NCBI GenBank assembly: GCA_004015825.1
Contig: SAYS01000017.1
Location: forward strand, 61,478-125,477
DNA length: 64,000 bases
Direction: 5' to 3'
Source of the DNA: Halovenus amylolytica
GTDB taxonomy: Archaea > Halobacteriota > Halobacteria > Halobacteriales > Haloarculaceae
Shown: in pieces, positions 45,968-53,944 of the stretch
Layout: the number at the start of each line of letters is the position of its first letter
Position numbering within the stretch: the stretch's first letter is position 1
Notes under the pieces: model-generated
The model's input: only the letters and a program-made list of their open reading frames with translations
Database searches by the model: none
What the model was told of the DNA's origin: nothing
Made by a program: the position numbers and the translations under genes

Positions 45968-46777
45968 ATGCAAATAATCGAGCGTGGGACGGGGACGCCC
46001 CGCGTTGCCGTCGTCGGCGGTATCCACGGTGACGAACCGGCAGGGCCGGCAATCGTCGAGCGTCTCGCCGAGACGTTACCCGCCGGTGGAACGGACGGAA
46101 CGATACAGTTGATTATCGCGAACGAACCGGCAGTCGAACGCCAGGTACGATATACAGAGACAGATCTGAACCGCGCGTTTCCGGGCGACAGTACGAGCGA
46201 CGTATACGAGTCCGCACTCGCTGCGCGACTGGTCGATATCCTCACTGGTGCGGATGCGATACTCGCCTTGCACAGTTCCCAGAGCGCGCCACCGCCGTTT
46301 GCCATCTTCAGCCACCTTTCAGAGGCTGTCCGCCGGACGATCACCGCGCTCCCGGTCGAGTACGCAGTGGATTCGAGCGAACTCCGTGGGACGACACTGG
46401 ATTCGGTGCTCGCACACGCGGTCTCACTCGAAGTCGGCCGCCAGGGGAGTGACGACGCGATCGAGGACGGCTACGATGCGGCACGCACCTTTCTCCGAGC
46501 CCACGGAGTGCTGACCGACGCGGAACCCACATTCACGGAAACGGACGTCGTCAGGGGACACGAGGAGGTCCCGAAAGGGAGCGGCGAACCCAACGTCTAC
46601 TACTCGAATTTCGTCGAGATTCCAAAAGGAGAGGTCTTCGCCCGTGACGACACACACACCCACAGAGTCGAGACCGAGGGAGTCGTTCCAATCCTCGCGA
46701 GCGAGCAAGGATACGAGGACATCTACGGTATTTATGGCACGTTCGCGGAACCGATCGAGCCACCGAAAACCGACTGA
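45968..46777 (+). CDS. Succinylglutamate desuccinylase/aspartoacylase family metallohydrolase
   Basis: 269 aa M14-type fold. Zinc ligands are His and Glu in VGGIHGDEPAG and a His in ILALHSSQ; Asp-Leu-Asn-Arg-Ala-Phe-Pro-Gly (DLNRAFPG) is the substrate-binding signature. The C-terminal barrel-like part contains EIPKGEVFA and VPILASE. It probably deacylates an amino-acid derivative. It follows the sugar dehydrogenase gene on the same strand, 97 bp apart. Confidence 0.85.
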   Translation: MQIIERGTGTPRVAVVGGIHGDEPAGPAIVERLAETLPAGGTDGTIQLIIANEPAVERQVRYTETDLNRAFPGDSTSDVYESALAARLVDILTGADAILALHSSQSAPPPFAIFSHLSEAVRRTITALPVEYAVDSSELRGTTLDSVLAHAVSLEVGRQGSDDAIEDGYDAARTFLRAHGVLTDAEPTFTETDVVRGHEEVPKGSGEPNVYYSNFVEIPKGEVFARDDTHTHRVETEGVVPILASEQGYEDIYGIYGTFAEPIEPPKTD

Positions 46778-46809
46778 GAACGGACTACACCGTAGCGACT
46801 GCGTCGGTG

Positions 46810-49347
46810 CTACGATCCCGCAAGCTGGCCTTTCCAGTCTTCCAGCTGATCGACGGTCACGCCCTGAACCCGGTTGGCGATCTCCTGGGGGTCGACCGTA
46901 TCGAGATCTTCCGGTGACTCGACGCCGGCGTCTTCCAGTTTCTCGGCGGTCTTCTCGCCGATGCCGGAGAGATCTTCGAGATCGTCGATCCGCTGTTCGG
47001 CCTGGTACTCCTCGTAGTTACAGATCGGACAGCCGAGCTCCCAGGGCTCGTCGTCGCCGTCGTGGATGTGCAGTTCCGGCAGGTCGTGCTCCTCGCAGTA
47101 CTCGTCGGTAATCTCGATGTCCCCGCGCCGGGGGAGCGGTAGCGAGTACTCGCAGTCCGGATAGCGCGTACAGCCGACGAGCCGCGAGCCCGAGCGAAGC
47201 TGTTTGATCGCCAGCTCACCGCCGTGTTCGCTGTCGGCGGTTTCACCGCCTCCATCTCGTTGCTCCTCCGGAGCAACACCCTCACCACACTCCGGACAGG
47301 CACCGATCACTTTGTCCTCGCTTTCGTCGGCCTCCGCGGCGGCACACCGCGGACAGCCGTGGACGAACGTATCCCGGCCGGCGAGCATCTTCACGTGGTT
47401 CATCTCGTGGTCCTCACAGACGTCTTCGAGGACGAGCGGTTCGCCCGTGCTCGGTAGCGGTAAGGTAAAGCGACACTCCGGGAATCCGTCACAGCCGACG
47501 AAATACGATCCCTGCCTGCTCCGGCGGATCAGCAGATCCTCGCCACACTCCGGACACGGTCCGAGTCGGCGGTCCGCTTTCAGTGATTCCTGGAGGTGGT
47601 CGCCGATCTCCTCCCGGGAGTCGTGCAGTTCCTCGAAGACCCGTTCGAGCATCTCGCGCGAGGAGTCGGTCACCTCTTCGAGGGTTGCCTCGCCCTCCGC
47701 GATGGCGGTCATATCTGCTTCCAACTGAGCGGTCATCTCCTCGCTGACGACCATCTCGGCGAACGTCTCTGCGGCCTCGACGACAGCCTCCGCGAGGGCT
47801 GTCGGTCGCGGTGGATCGCCTTCGAGGTAGCCCCGGTCGTACAGCTTCTCGATGGAGTGGTGCCGGGTCGATTTCGTCCCGACGCCGAGCTCTTCCATCT
47901 TCTTGATGAGCCGCGACTGACCGTACCGGCGGGGTGGCTGGGTCTCCTTCTCTTCGAAGCGAACCTCGGTCAGATCGAGCTGCTCGCCCTCCTCGACATC
48001 GGGGACGTAGTTCTCGCTCGTGGAGCCGTAGGGGTAGACCGCGTGATAGCCTTCTTCGAGAAGCCGTTTGCCGTTGGCCTTGAGTCGCTCGCCGCCGGCC
48101 AGCGCGACGACACGGAGGTGTTCCCACGTCGCTGGCTCGGCGACCGTCGCGAAAAACCGCCGGACGATCAGTTCGTAGATCTCCCACTCGTCGTCGCTCA
48201 GTTCTCCCTTGCTCGGGAGCTCTCCGGTCGGATGGATCGGCGGGTGGTCGGTCGTCTCCTCGTCACCCCGCGTCGGCTCGATCTCGTCGAGATCCAGCAA
48301 CTGCTTTGCGTCGTCGTTGAACTCGGTGCCGACAAAGTCGTCGAGCAGTTCCTCGGGATCGAGATCCTCCGGGTAGACCGTGTTGTCCGTTCGCGGATAG
48401 GTGGTGTAGCCGTCGGTGTACAGCTCCTCTGCGATCGACATCGCCCGCTGTGCGGAGTAACCGAGGGAGCCCGCAGCACCGATGAAGGCCGTCGTATTGA
48501 ACGGCTCCGGTGGGGCGTCGGTTCGAGTGCGTCGGTTGACCTCCTGCACCTCGGCCGCTGTTGCTTCTTGCAGGTTCTCGTAGGCCGAGTCTGCATCTGC
48601 CTCGTCCCAGACGCGCTCGGCTTCGTTGCCGTCCTCGTCCTCGTAGAAGTACTGTGCCTCGAAGCTGTCGCCGTTTTTCGCGAGGTCGGCGAACAGTTCC
48701 CAGTAGGTTTCGGGATCGAACGCCTGGATCTCCCGCTCGCGGTCGACGATGAGTTTCAGCGTGGGGGACTGCACCCGCCCGACGGAGATGAAATCGTTGC
48801 CCAGCTGTCGGGCCGACAGCGAGAGAAAGCGGGTCAGCGCCGCGCCCCAGATGAGATCGATAATCTGGCGCGCCTCGCCCGCCGCTGCGAGGTCGAAATC
48901 CAGATCGTCGGGGTTGGCAAACGCCTGCTGGACCTCGTTGTCCGTGATCGAAGAGAACCGGACGCGTTCGATCGGGCCGTCGATCCTGTCCTCGATGATC
49001 TCGTAGGCTTCCTTGCCGATGAGTTCGCCCTCGCGGTCGTAGTCGGTCGCGATCACGGCTTCGTCTGCCCGGCCCGCGAGCTGTTCGAGTGTCGTGACGA
49101 TGTTCTCTTTGGTCGGTTCGGTCGTTATCTCTGCGTCGATCAGTTCCGCCGGTTCGACGTCGCGCCAGTTCGAGTACTCCTCGGGAAAGTCGAGACCGAC
49201 GACGTGACCGGACAGTCCGATGACGCGTTTGTCCCCCCAGCGGTAGATGTTCACCCCGTTCTGTCGCTCGACATCTGCAGTGTCTTCACTGAGAATTTCT
49301 GCGATCCGTCGGGCTGCATTGTCCTTCTCTGTAATGATTAGCTTCAC
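46810..49347 (-). CDS. topA: DNA topoisomerase I
   Basis: 845 aa type IA topoisomerase. Toprim acids are in TDYDREGE; the catalytic Tyr is in YTTYPRTDN; GRVQSPTLKLIV and ARQLGNDFISVGRVQ are typical. The C-terminus has four zinc-finger units (CPECGEDLL..., CEDHEMN..., CPECGEGV..., CEEHDL...CPIC) and ends in a helix-hairpin-helix region (DLSGIGEKTAEKLEDAGV). It relaxes negative supercoils. Confidence 0.96.
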   Translation of the reverse strand: MKLIITEKDNAARRIAEILSEDTADVERQNGVNIYRWGDKRVIGLSGHVVGLDFPEEYSNWRDVEPAELIDAEITTEPTKENIVTTLEQLAGRADEAVIATDYDREGELIGKEAYEIIEDRIDGPIERVRFSSITDNEVQQAFANPDDLDFDLAAAGEARQIIDLIWGAALTRFLSLSARQLGNDFISVGRVQSPTLKLIVDREREIQAFDPETYWELFADLAKNGDSFEAQYFYEDEDGNEAERVWDEADADSAYENLQEATAAEVQEVNRRTRTDAPPEPFNTTAFIGAAGSLGYSAQRAMSIAEELYTDGYTTYPRTDNTVYPEDLDPEELLDDFVGTEFNDDAKQLLDLDEIEPTRGDEETTDHPPIHPTGELPSKGELSDDEWEIYELIVRRFFATVAEPATWEHLRVVALAGGERLKANGKRLLEEGYHAVYPYGSTSENYVPDVEEGEQLDLTEVRFEEKETQPPRRYGQSRLIKKMEELGVGTKSTRHHSIEKLYDRGYLEGDPPRPTALAEAVVEAAETFAEMVVSEEMTAQLEADMTAIAEGEATLEEVTDSSREMLERVFEELHDSREEIGDHLQESLKADRRLGPCPECGEDLLIRRSRQGSYFVGCDGFPECRFTLPLPSTGEPLVLEDVCEDHEMNHVKMLAGRDTFVHGCPRCAAAEADESEDKVIGACPECGEGVAPEEQRDGGGETADSEHGGELAIKQLRSGSRLVGCTRYPDCEYSLPLPRRGDIEITDEYCEEHDLPELHIHDGDDEPWELGCPICNYEEYQAEQRIDDLEDLSGIGEKTAEKLEDAGVESPEDLDTVDPQEIANRVQGVTVDQLEDWKGQLAGS

Positions 49348-49836
49348 TGTGGAGGATCACCGGTTGTTACGCCTTCCTACGGTTGGATGCAGTCTAAAGG
49401 GTTACGCCCCACCTTTTTCTGCGTCGGGTTCGCGCTCTGCGCGAACCACTCCTTGAAAAACGTGGGCGAAAAAGGCCGGAGCCTCGCGTTGCTCGGCTCC
49501 GGTGAACCGCGCCTCCGGCGCGGATGCTCGACGATGACATCCTCCGCATGGTGAATGGCGCGGTTTCCCGAGTCAAGCGAATCGGTTTTCACCCCTCCCT
49601 TCGGTTACTCGGTAGATCCTTTCGGATGATCTGTCTGCCAATTCGGAGCCTGTCGTAGAACGACTCGTACTCCCTGTCCACATCCTGTCAGAACTCGCGG
49701 CCAAGATGTAGAGGGTAACTCATTGGCCTGTGGACCGTATATCCATCTGACACACATTCGAAAAGGTACCGGGTGCGATTGGTCCCGATCGGTTGCAGGT
49801 CGGCAAACACTTGCCTGTGCCGGGCAAGGCGTCCGT
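49348..49836. other. Hairpin-rich intergenic region after the topA start
   Basis: 490 bp. Strong hairpins: GGTTCGCG-CTCTG-CGCGAACC (49427-49447), CCGGAGCC...GGCTCCGG (49476-49502) and CGCGCC-TCC-GGCGCG (49508-49522), plus CCCACCTTTTT (49407-) opposite AAAAACGTGGG (49456-). The layout resembles a dispersed haloarchaeal repeat. Nothing recognised from about 49610 to 49836 except the probable promoter of the next gene. Confidence 0.5.
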
Positions 49837-50268
49837 ATGGATGCCACATACCTGCCCTATGCACTTCTCGCGATGGGGGCGTACGCGCTTGTCTCCCCAC
49901 TCATGCGCGTCGCGACGACCGGTCCTGACGCAGTTCCGAGCGACGTCGCCGTCGTCATCTCGAACATCGTGCTTATTCTGATGGCACTTGGTGTGTTGTG
50001 GTACACGGATCAACGTTTCGTCGCTCATTTGTCCTCACCAAAGATGGTGTATGTGCTCGCAGCAGGCTTCTTTTTGGGGATTGGAATCCTCGCATTGTAC
50101 CGGTCGCTGGCTCTCGGGCCTGTAAGTGTGGTCACGCCCATCTTCGCGATCTTTCTGGTGTTTTCCTCGATGATCGGGTTTCTTGTGCTGGGCGAGGAGT
50201 TTACCACGCGAAAAGCGCTCGGCATCGTCCTCGCCGTCCTCGCTGTTTACCTGGTGTCGGGGGCGTGA
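49837..50268 (+). CDS. EamA/DMT-type half transporter
   Basis: 143 aa from ATG 49837 (starts MDATYLPYALLAMGAYALVSP). Five predicted membrane helices fit one EamA repeat of the drug/metabolite transporter superfamily; VVTPIFAIFLVFSSMIGFLVLGEEFTTRK is the characteristic last pair. Such half-size proteins work as homo- or heterodimers. The substrate is unknown. Confidence 0.82.
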   Translation: MDATYLPYALLAMGAYALVSPLMRVATTGPDAVPSDVAVVISNIVLILMALGVLWYTDQRFVAHLSSPKMVYVLAAGFFLGIGILALYRSLALGPVSVVTPIFAIFLVFSSMIGFLVLGEEFTTRKALGIVLAVLAVYLVSGA

Positions 50269-50374
50269 GGCGACGATACGACTGTGGTGGACGAACTGGT
50301 CGGGAAACACCACGGTTTGAATCTGGAGTGAACAACTCTGGGATTATATTAACAGTCCGGATCAAGACAGTTGT

Positions 50375-50881
50375 ATGACAGAACGAACCTTCGTGATGTT
50401 GAAACCAGACGCGCTACACCGGGGAAAAGTCGGGGAGATCATCGGTCAACTCGAAGAGACGGGGTTGCAGATCGCCGCGATCGATATCCGTTCGCCGAGT
50501 AAGGAACTCGCACGGGAGCATTACGGGCCGGAGATTGCCGAGCGCCACGGCGAGGATGTCCGGGAGAATCTCGTCGAGTACATCTCCGAGTTCACCGTGA
50601 TCCCGATGGTGCTCCAGGGACGGAACGCTGTCTCGAAAGTCCGGGATACGATGGGTGAGTCGTTCGATCCGATGGAGTGTTCACCCGGAAGTATCCGGGG
50701 TGACCTCTCCTCGTACTCGACCGACGCCGCAACAGAGGAGGCAATTGCGATCCCCAATCTCATCCACGGGGCCGAATCGGCCGAGGCCGCCGAGAACGAG
50801 ATCGACCTCTGGTTCCCGGAATCGGAGTTTGCAGCCTACGAACGGCCCGACTTCGACTATATCAACGATATCCTGGGGTAG
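50375..50881 (+). CDS. Nucleoside diphosphate kinase-like protein
   Basis: 168 aa. The NDK fold shows VMLKPDALHRG (ATP site Lys), the CSPGSIRGDLSSYS region (Arg) and catalytic His in NLIHGAES. Compared with typical 150-aa haloarchaeal NDKs it has a short insertion between the Arg loop and the catalytic His, and a longer C-terminus (LWFPESEFAAYERPDFDYIN). This form recalls bacterial NDKs with an NLIHAS motif, so lateral origin is possible. It probably exchanges gamma-phosphate among NTPs. Confidence 0.83.
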   Translation: MTERTFVMLKPDALHRGKVGEIIGQLEETGLQIAAIDIRSPSKELAREHYGPEIAERHGEDVRENLVEYISEFTVIPMVLQGRNAVSKVRDTMGESFDPMECSPGSIRGDLSSYSTDAATEEAIAIPNLIHGAESAEAAENEIDLWFPESEFAAYERPDFDYINDILG

Positions 50882-50909
50882 TCTACCGCCCGCAATCGGC
50901 CATAGCGGT

Positions 50910-51686
50910 TCACAGACCGTCGCTCCGCTCTGCGACGAACCGGAGTCGTCGATAGTCCGCCGTCCACGTGCTCGTCTCGGCGTCGAACAGGTCATCCTTT
51001 AGTCGGTCCTCGACAGCCTCGATGACTGCCCGCTGATCGTGTTCTGGGACGCCCTCGAAGATGCTATCCCCGAACATCCCGAGCCAGTTTTCGAGTCCCC
51101 GCGCTCCGTCGTCCAGTTCCGTGGGTCGGTCGAACAGTATCGCCCGAGAGACCTCCATCCCGTACTCTTCGATCCGTGGCGTATACTCCCCGATCGAGGG
51201 GAAATACCACGGCTGTGTCGCGTCGTATCCTCGCTGTGCCAGTTCGTCGATTGTCGTCGTCGCGATCTGCTGGATGTTTCCTGTACCGCCTAGCTCGGCG
51301 ACGAATCGACCCTCAGGGGCCAGCGCCTCCTCGACCATCGCCAGAACAGCGTCGTGATCCGCCTCGGGAATCCAGTGGAGCGCTGCGTTCGAAAAGACCG
51401 CGTCGAACTCCCCGTCTGGCTCGACGGTTCGGGCGTCAGCCTGCCGAAAATCCAGGTCGGAGTGTTCCTCGCTGGCTGTCTCGATCATCTCGGCCGAGGC
51501 GTCGATCCCGAGCACGTCAGCACCCCGTGCTGCAATCTCTTTCGTGAGGTGGCCGGTTCCACAGCCCAGATCGAGAATGCGTTCGCCGGGCTGGGGGTCG
51601 AGCAGTTCGACGACGCTCGCGCCGTACTCGTAGACGAACCCGTGGTTGTCGTCGTAGTCGTCGGTTTCCCACTCGTTTCCTGACAT
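50910..51686 (-). CDS. SAM-dependent methyltransferase (trans-aconitate-methyltransferase-like)
   Basis: 258 aa. Motif I is ILDLGCGTGHLTKEIA; post-I is GIDASAEMI; motif IV is FDAVFSNAALHWIPE, the ALHWI element being typical of Tam-like enzymes. The C-terminal part resembles the trans-aconitate methyltransferase lid. It starts 16 bp after the gatB stop and is probably co-transcribed with it. Confidence 0.82.
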   Translation of the reverse strand: MSGNEWETDDYDDNHGFVYEYGASVVELLDPQPGERILDLGCGTGHLTKEIAARGADVLGIDASAEMIETASEEHSDLDFRQADARTVEPDGEFDAVFSNAALHWIPEADHDAVLAMVEEALAPEGRFVAELGGTGNIQQIATTTIDELAQRGYDATQPWYFPSIGEYTPRIEEYGMEVSRAILFDRPTELDDGARGLENWLGMFGDSIFEGVPEHDQRAVIEAVEDRLKDDLFDAETSTWTADYRRLRFVAERSDGL

Positions 51687-51702
51687 AAAAGAAGAGACTC
51701 CG

Positions 51703-53181
51703 TCAGCCGAGTTCGTCCCGCAGCAACTGGTTCACGTCGCCCGGATCTGCACTGCCGCCGGTTTTTTGCATCACCTGCCCGACGAGGAAGTTCAGCGCGC
51801 CGTCCTCGCCGTTGTGGACGTCCTCGACTGCATCGGGGTTCTCGTCGATCGCGGCCGCGACTGCATCTGCGATCTCGTCGCCGCTGGTCTTGCCCAGCCC
51901 CTCCTCTTCGACGATGGTGTCCGGATCGAGGCCGTCGTCGAGCATCGATCGGAGCACCGTCTCACGGGCGTTTTTCGTGGTGATCTTGTCCTCGGCGACG
52001 AGTTCGACCAGCCGCTCGATCTCGTCGAATCGATCTTCGACATCTGTGATCACCATATCGCGGTAGTTGAGCTCGCCCAGCAGTTCGTCGGCGACCCAGG
52101 TCGCCGCCAGATCCGGATCGAAGGTCTCGGCGACGTCCTCGTAGAAGTCGGCGACCTGTTTCGTGCTCGTGAGTTTGTCCGCGGCCTCCTCGCTGAGGCC
52201 GTATTCGGACTGGAACCGCTCGCGGCGAGCGTCGGGTAGCTCCGGAATCTCGATTTGCTCCTTCCAGTCGGCGACCTGCAGCGGCGGGAGGTCGGCCTCT
52301 CTGAAGTAGCGGTAGTCTTTCTCCTCTTCTTTCGAGCGCATCGAGACGGTGATCCCGCGGGCCTCGTCCCAGTGTCGGGTCTCCTGTTCGACGACGCGGC
52401 CGCGCTGGATCGCGTTTTTCTGTCGCTGTGCCTCGTAGGCCAGCGCTTTCTCTGCGCCCTTGTGACTGGAGATGTTCTTGACCTCGGTCCGGTTCGCATC
52501 TGCCAGTACTGCGTCGTCGATTGCGCCGTCCTCGCCGACCTCCTCGCTGTCGACGACGGAGAGGTTCGCGTCGATCCGGAGCGAGCCATCCCGCGAGGCG
52601 TCGAAGACACCCAGATATTCGAGCACTTCTTCGAGTTTCGCGAGGAAGGCGCGGACTTCGTCAGCGCCCCGGAAGTCCGGCTTCGTGACGATCTCCATCA
52701 GCGGCATGCCGGCGCGGTTGTAGTCGACCAGCGTGTACTCCGCGGTGTCGATCGAGCCGCCCTGGTGTTTGAGACTGCCGGGGTCCTCCTCCAGGTGTGC
52801 GCGTTCGATGCCGACGGTGCGGCGTTCGCCTTCGACTGCACAGTCGAGTTCGGCGTCCTGACAGATCGGTGAATCGTACTGCGTGATCTGGAAATTCTTC
52901 GGGAGATCCGGGTAGTAGTAGTTTTTCCGGTGGAACTCGGTCGTCTCCGGAATCGTGCCGTCCAGTGCTTTCGCGACCTTGACCGCCGCTTCGACAGCGC
53001 CCTCGTTGACGACCGGGAGCGCGCCGGGGAGGCCGAGACAGACCGGACAGGTGTGGGTGTTCGGCTCCTCGGCGGACTCGGTCGAACAGCCACAGAAGAT
53101 CTTGGTCTCGGTCTCGAGTTGGACGTGGACCTCCAGCCCGATGACCACCGCGAGATCGCCCGTTTCCTGTACTTGTGCCAT
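51703..53181 (-). CDS. gatB: Asp/Glu-tRNA amidotransferase subunit B
   Basis: 492 aa. The cradle domain starts VVIGLEVHVQLETETKIFCGC; zinc-site Cys pairs are CGCSTES...CPVCLG; the Gat/YqeY helical domain occupies the last 150 residues (LLGELNYRDMVITDVEDR...). With GatA and GatC it amidates Glu-tRNA(Gln) or Asp-tRNA(Asn) in tandem with non-discriminating synthetases. Palindromic element copy 5 lies 90 bp upstream. Confidence 0.95.
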   Translation of the reverse strand: MAQVQETGDLAVVIGLEVHVQLETETKIFCGCSTESAEEPNTHTCPVCLGLPGALPVVNEGAVEAAVKVAKALDGTIPETTEFHRKNYYYPDLPKNFQITQYDSPICQDAELDCAVEGERRTVGIERAHLEEDPGSLKHQGGSIDTAEYTLVDYNRAGMPLMEIVTKPDFRGADEVRAFLAKLEEVLEYLGVFDASRDGSLRIDANLSVVDSEEVGEDGAIDDAVLADANRTEVKNISSHKGAEKALAYEAQRQKNAIQRGRVVEQETRHWDEARGITVSMRSKEEEKDYRYFREADLPPLQVADWKEQIEIPELPDARRERFQSEYGLSEEAADKLTSTKQVADFYEDVAETFDPDLAATWVADELLGELNYRDMVITDVEDRFDEIERLVELVAEDKITTKNARETVLRSMLDDGLDPDTIVEEEGLGKTSGDEIADAVAAAIDENPDAVEDVHNGEDGALNFLVGQVMQKTGGSADPGDVNQLLRDELG

Positions 53182-53271
53182 TACCCGCGATTCGGTTTCG
53201 GCTGGCTAAACGCTTTTGGAGCGATACGAGGAGTCTGAGTATTTGCTGGATTTGGTTTTGAGTGGGTTACG

Positions 53272-53449
53272 AACAGCAAGAAAGCCCCCGATCGCTCGCG
53301 GCCCCTCAGTCGCTGCGCTCCTCGCTCCCTACGGTCGCTGTGGTGCTTACTTCCTGACGTACCGCGAGCGATCGGCCCCTTTCAGTCCCGCCCCGTCTGA
53401 TTTTCTAGGCCGGGCGGGACTGAAAGGGCCTCGGGGCTTTCTTGCTGTT
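53272..53449. repeat. Modular palindromic element, copy 5 (left module only)
   Basis: 178 bp between divergent gatB and the smc operon. End A is at 53272-53288. Arm X CCGATCGCTCGCGG (53288-53301) pairs perfectly with CCGCGAGCGATCGG (53362-53375). B CCCCTTTCAGTCCCGCCC (53376-53393) pairs with GGGCGGGACTGAAAGGG (53412-53428). A' (53433-53449) follows directly, without a second arm. The loop contains GTGGTGCTTACTTCCTGACG, close to the shared loop motif. Confidence 0.9.
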
Positions 53450-53588
53450 CACAGCGAACACTCCTGTTCTGTTCATGATCGAGCAGAGGTCATCTGCATG
53501 ACAAAATACTACTCATGCCACTCATACCCTCACCTCAACAACCAATGTCTGACGCACGTTTATGTAAGCGGAGAGGGATCCCAAGTGT

Positions 53589-53918
53589 ATGTGCGGTAAC
53601 AGAGTCGAGGAACTCGAAACGCGTGTTCAGGAACTAGAAGCATCAGTCGAGGGGCTGACAGACGAACTCGTCGAGTGCAAGGTGCGCTTGCGCGAACTCG
53701 AATCCGCGGTCGACGAGGATCTCGGCTTCGTGCCGACCGGATCCGAAGACGAGACAGCGAAGACCTCACCCAAGCGCACCTCCGTCGGTGCCGAAATGGT
53801 CGACGCAGATGCGGAGGCGGCGGCTGAATCCGAGGGTTCGGCCGAAGCAACTAAATCCGAGGATGCCGAGTCGGAAGATAAGTCGGAGGAATCGGAAACC
53901 GATATCATCGTCGCGTAA
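53589..53918 (+). CDS. Small coiled-coil protein upstream of smc
   Basis: 109 aa. A coiled coil at about 5-45 (VEELETRVQELEASVEGLTD) is followed by a long acidic, disordered tail. A TATA-like CGTTTATGTAA lies about 27 nt before ATG 53589. It ends 26 bp before smc and is part of the conserved haloarchaeal smc-scpA cluster. It may be a small SMC cofactor, by context only. Confidence 0.75.
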   Translation: MCGNRVEELETRVQELEASVEGLTDELVECKVRLRELESAVDEDLGFVPTGSEDETAKTSPKRTSVGAEMVDADAEAAAESEGSAEATKSEDAESEDKSEESETDIIVA

Positions 53919-53944
53919 GGCCGGTCCCCCCCGCGAGCACCCCC

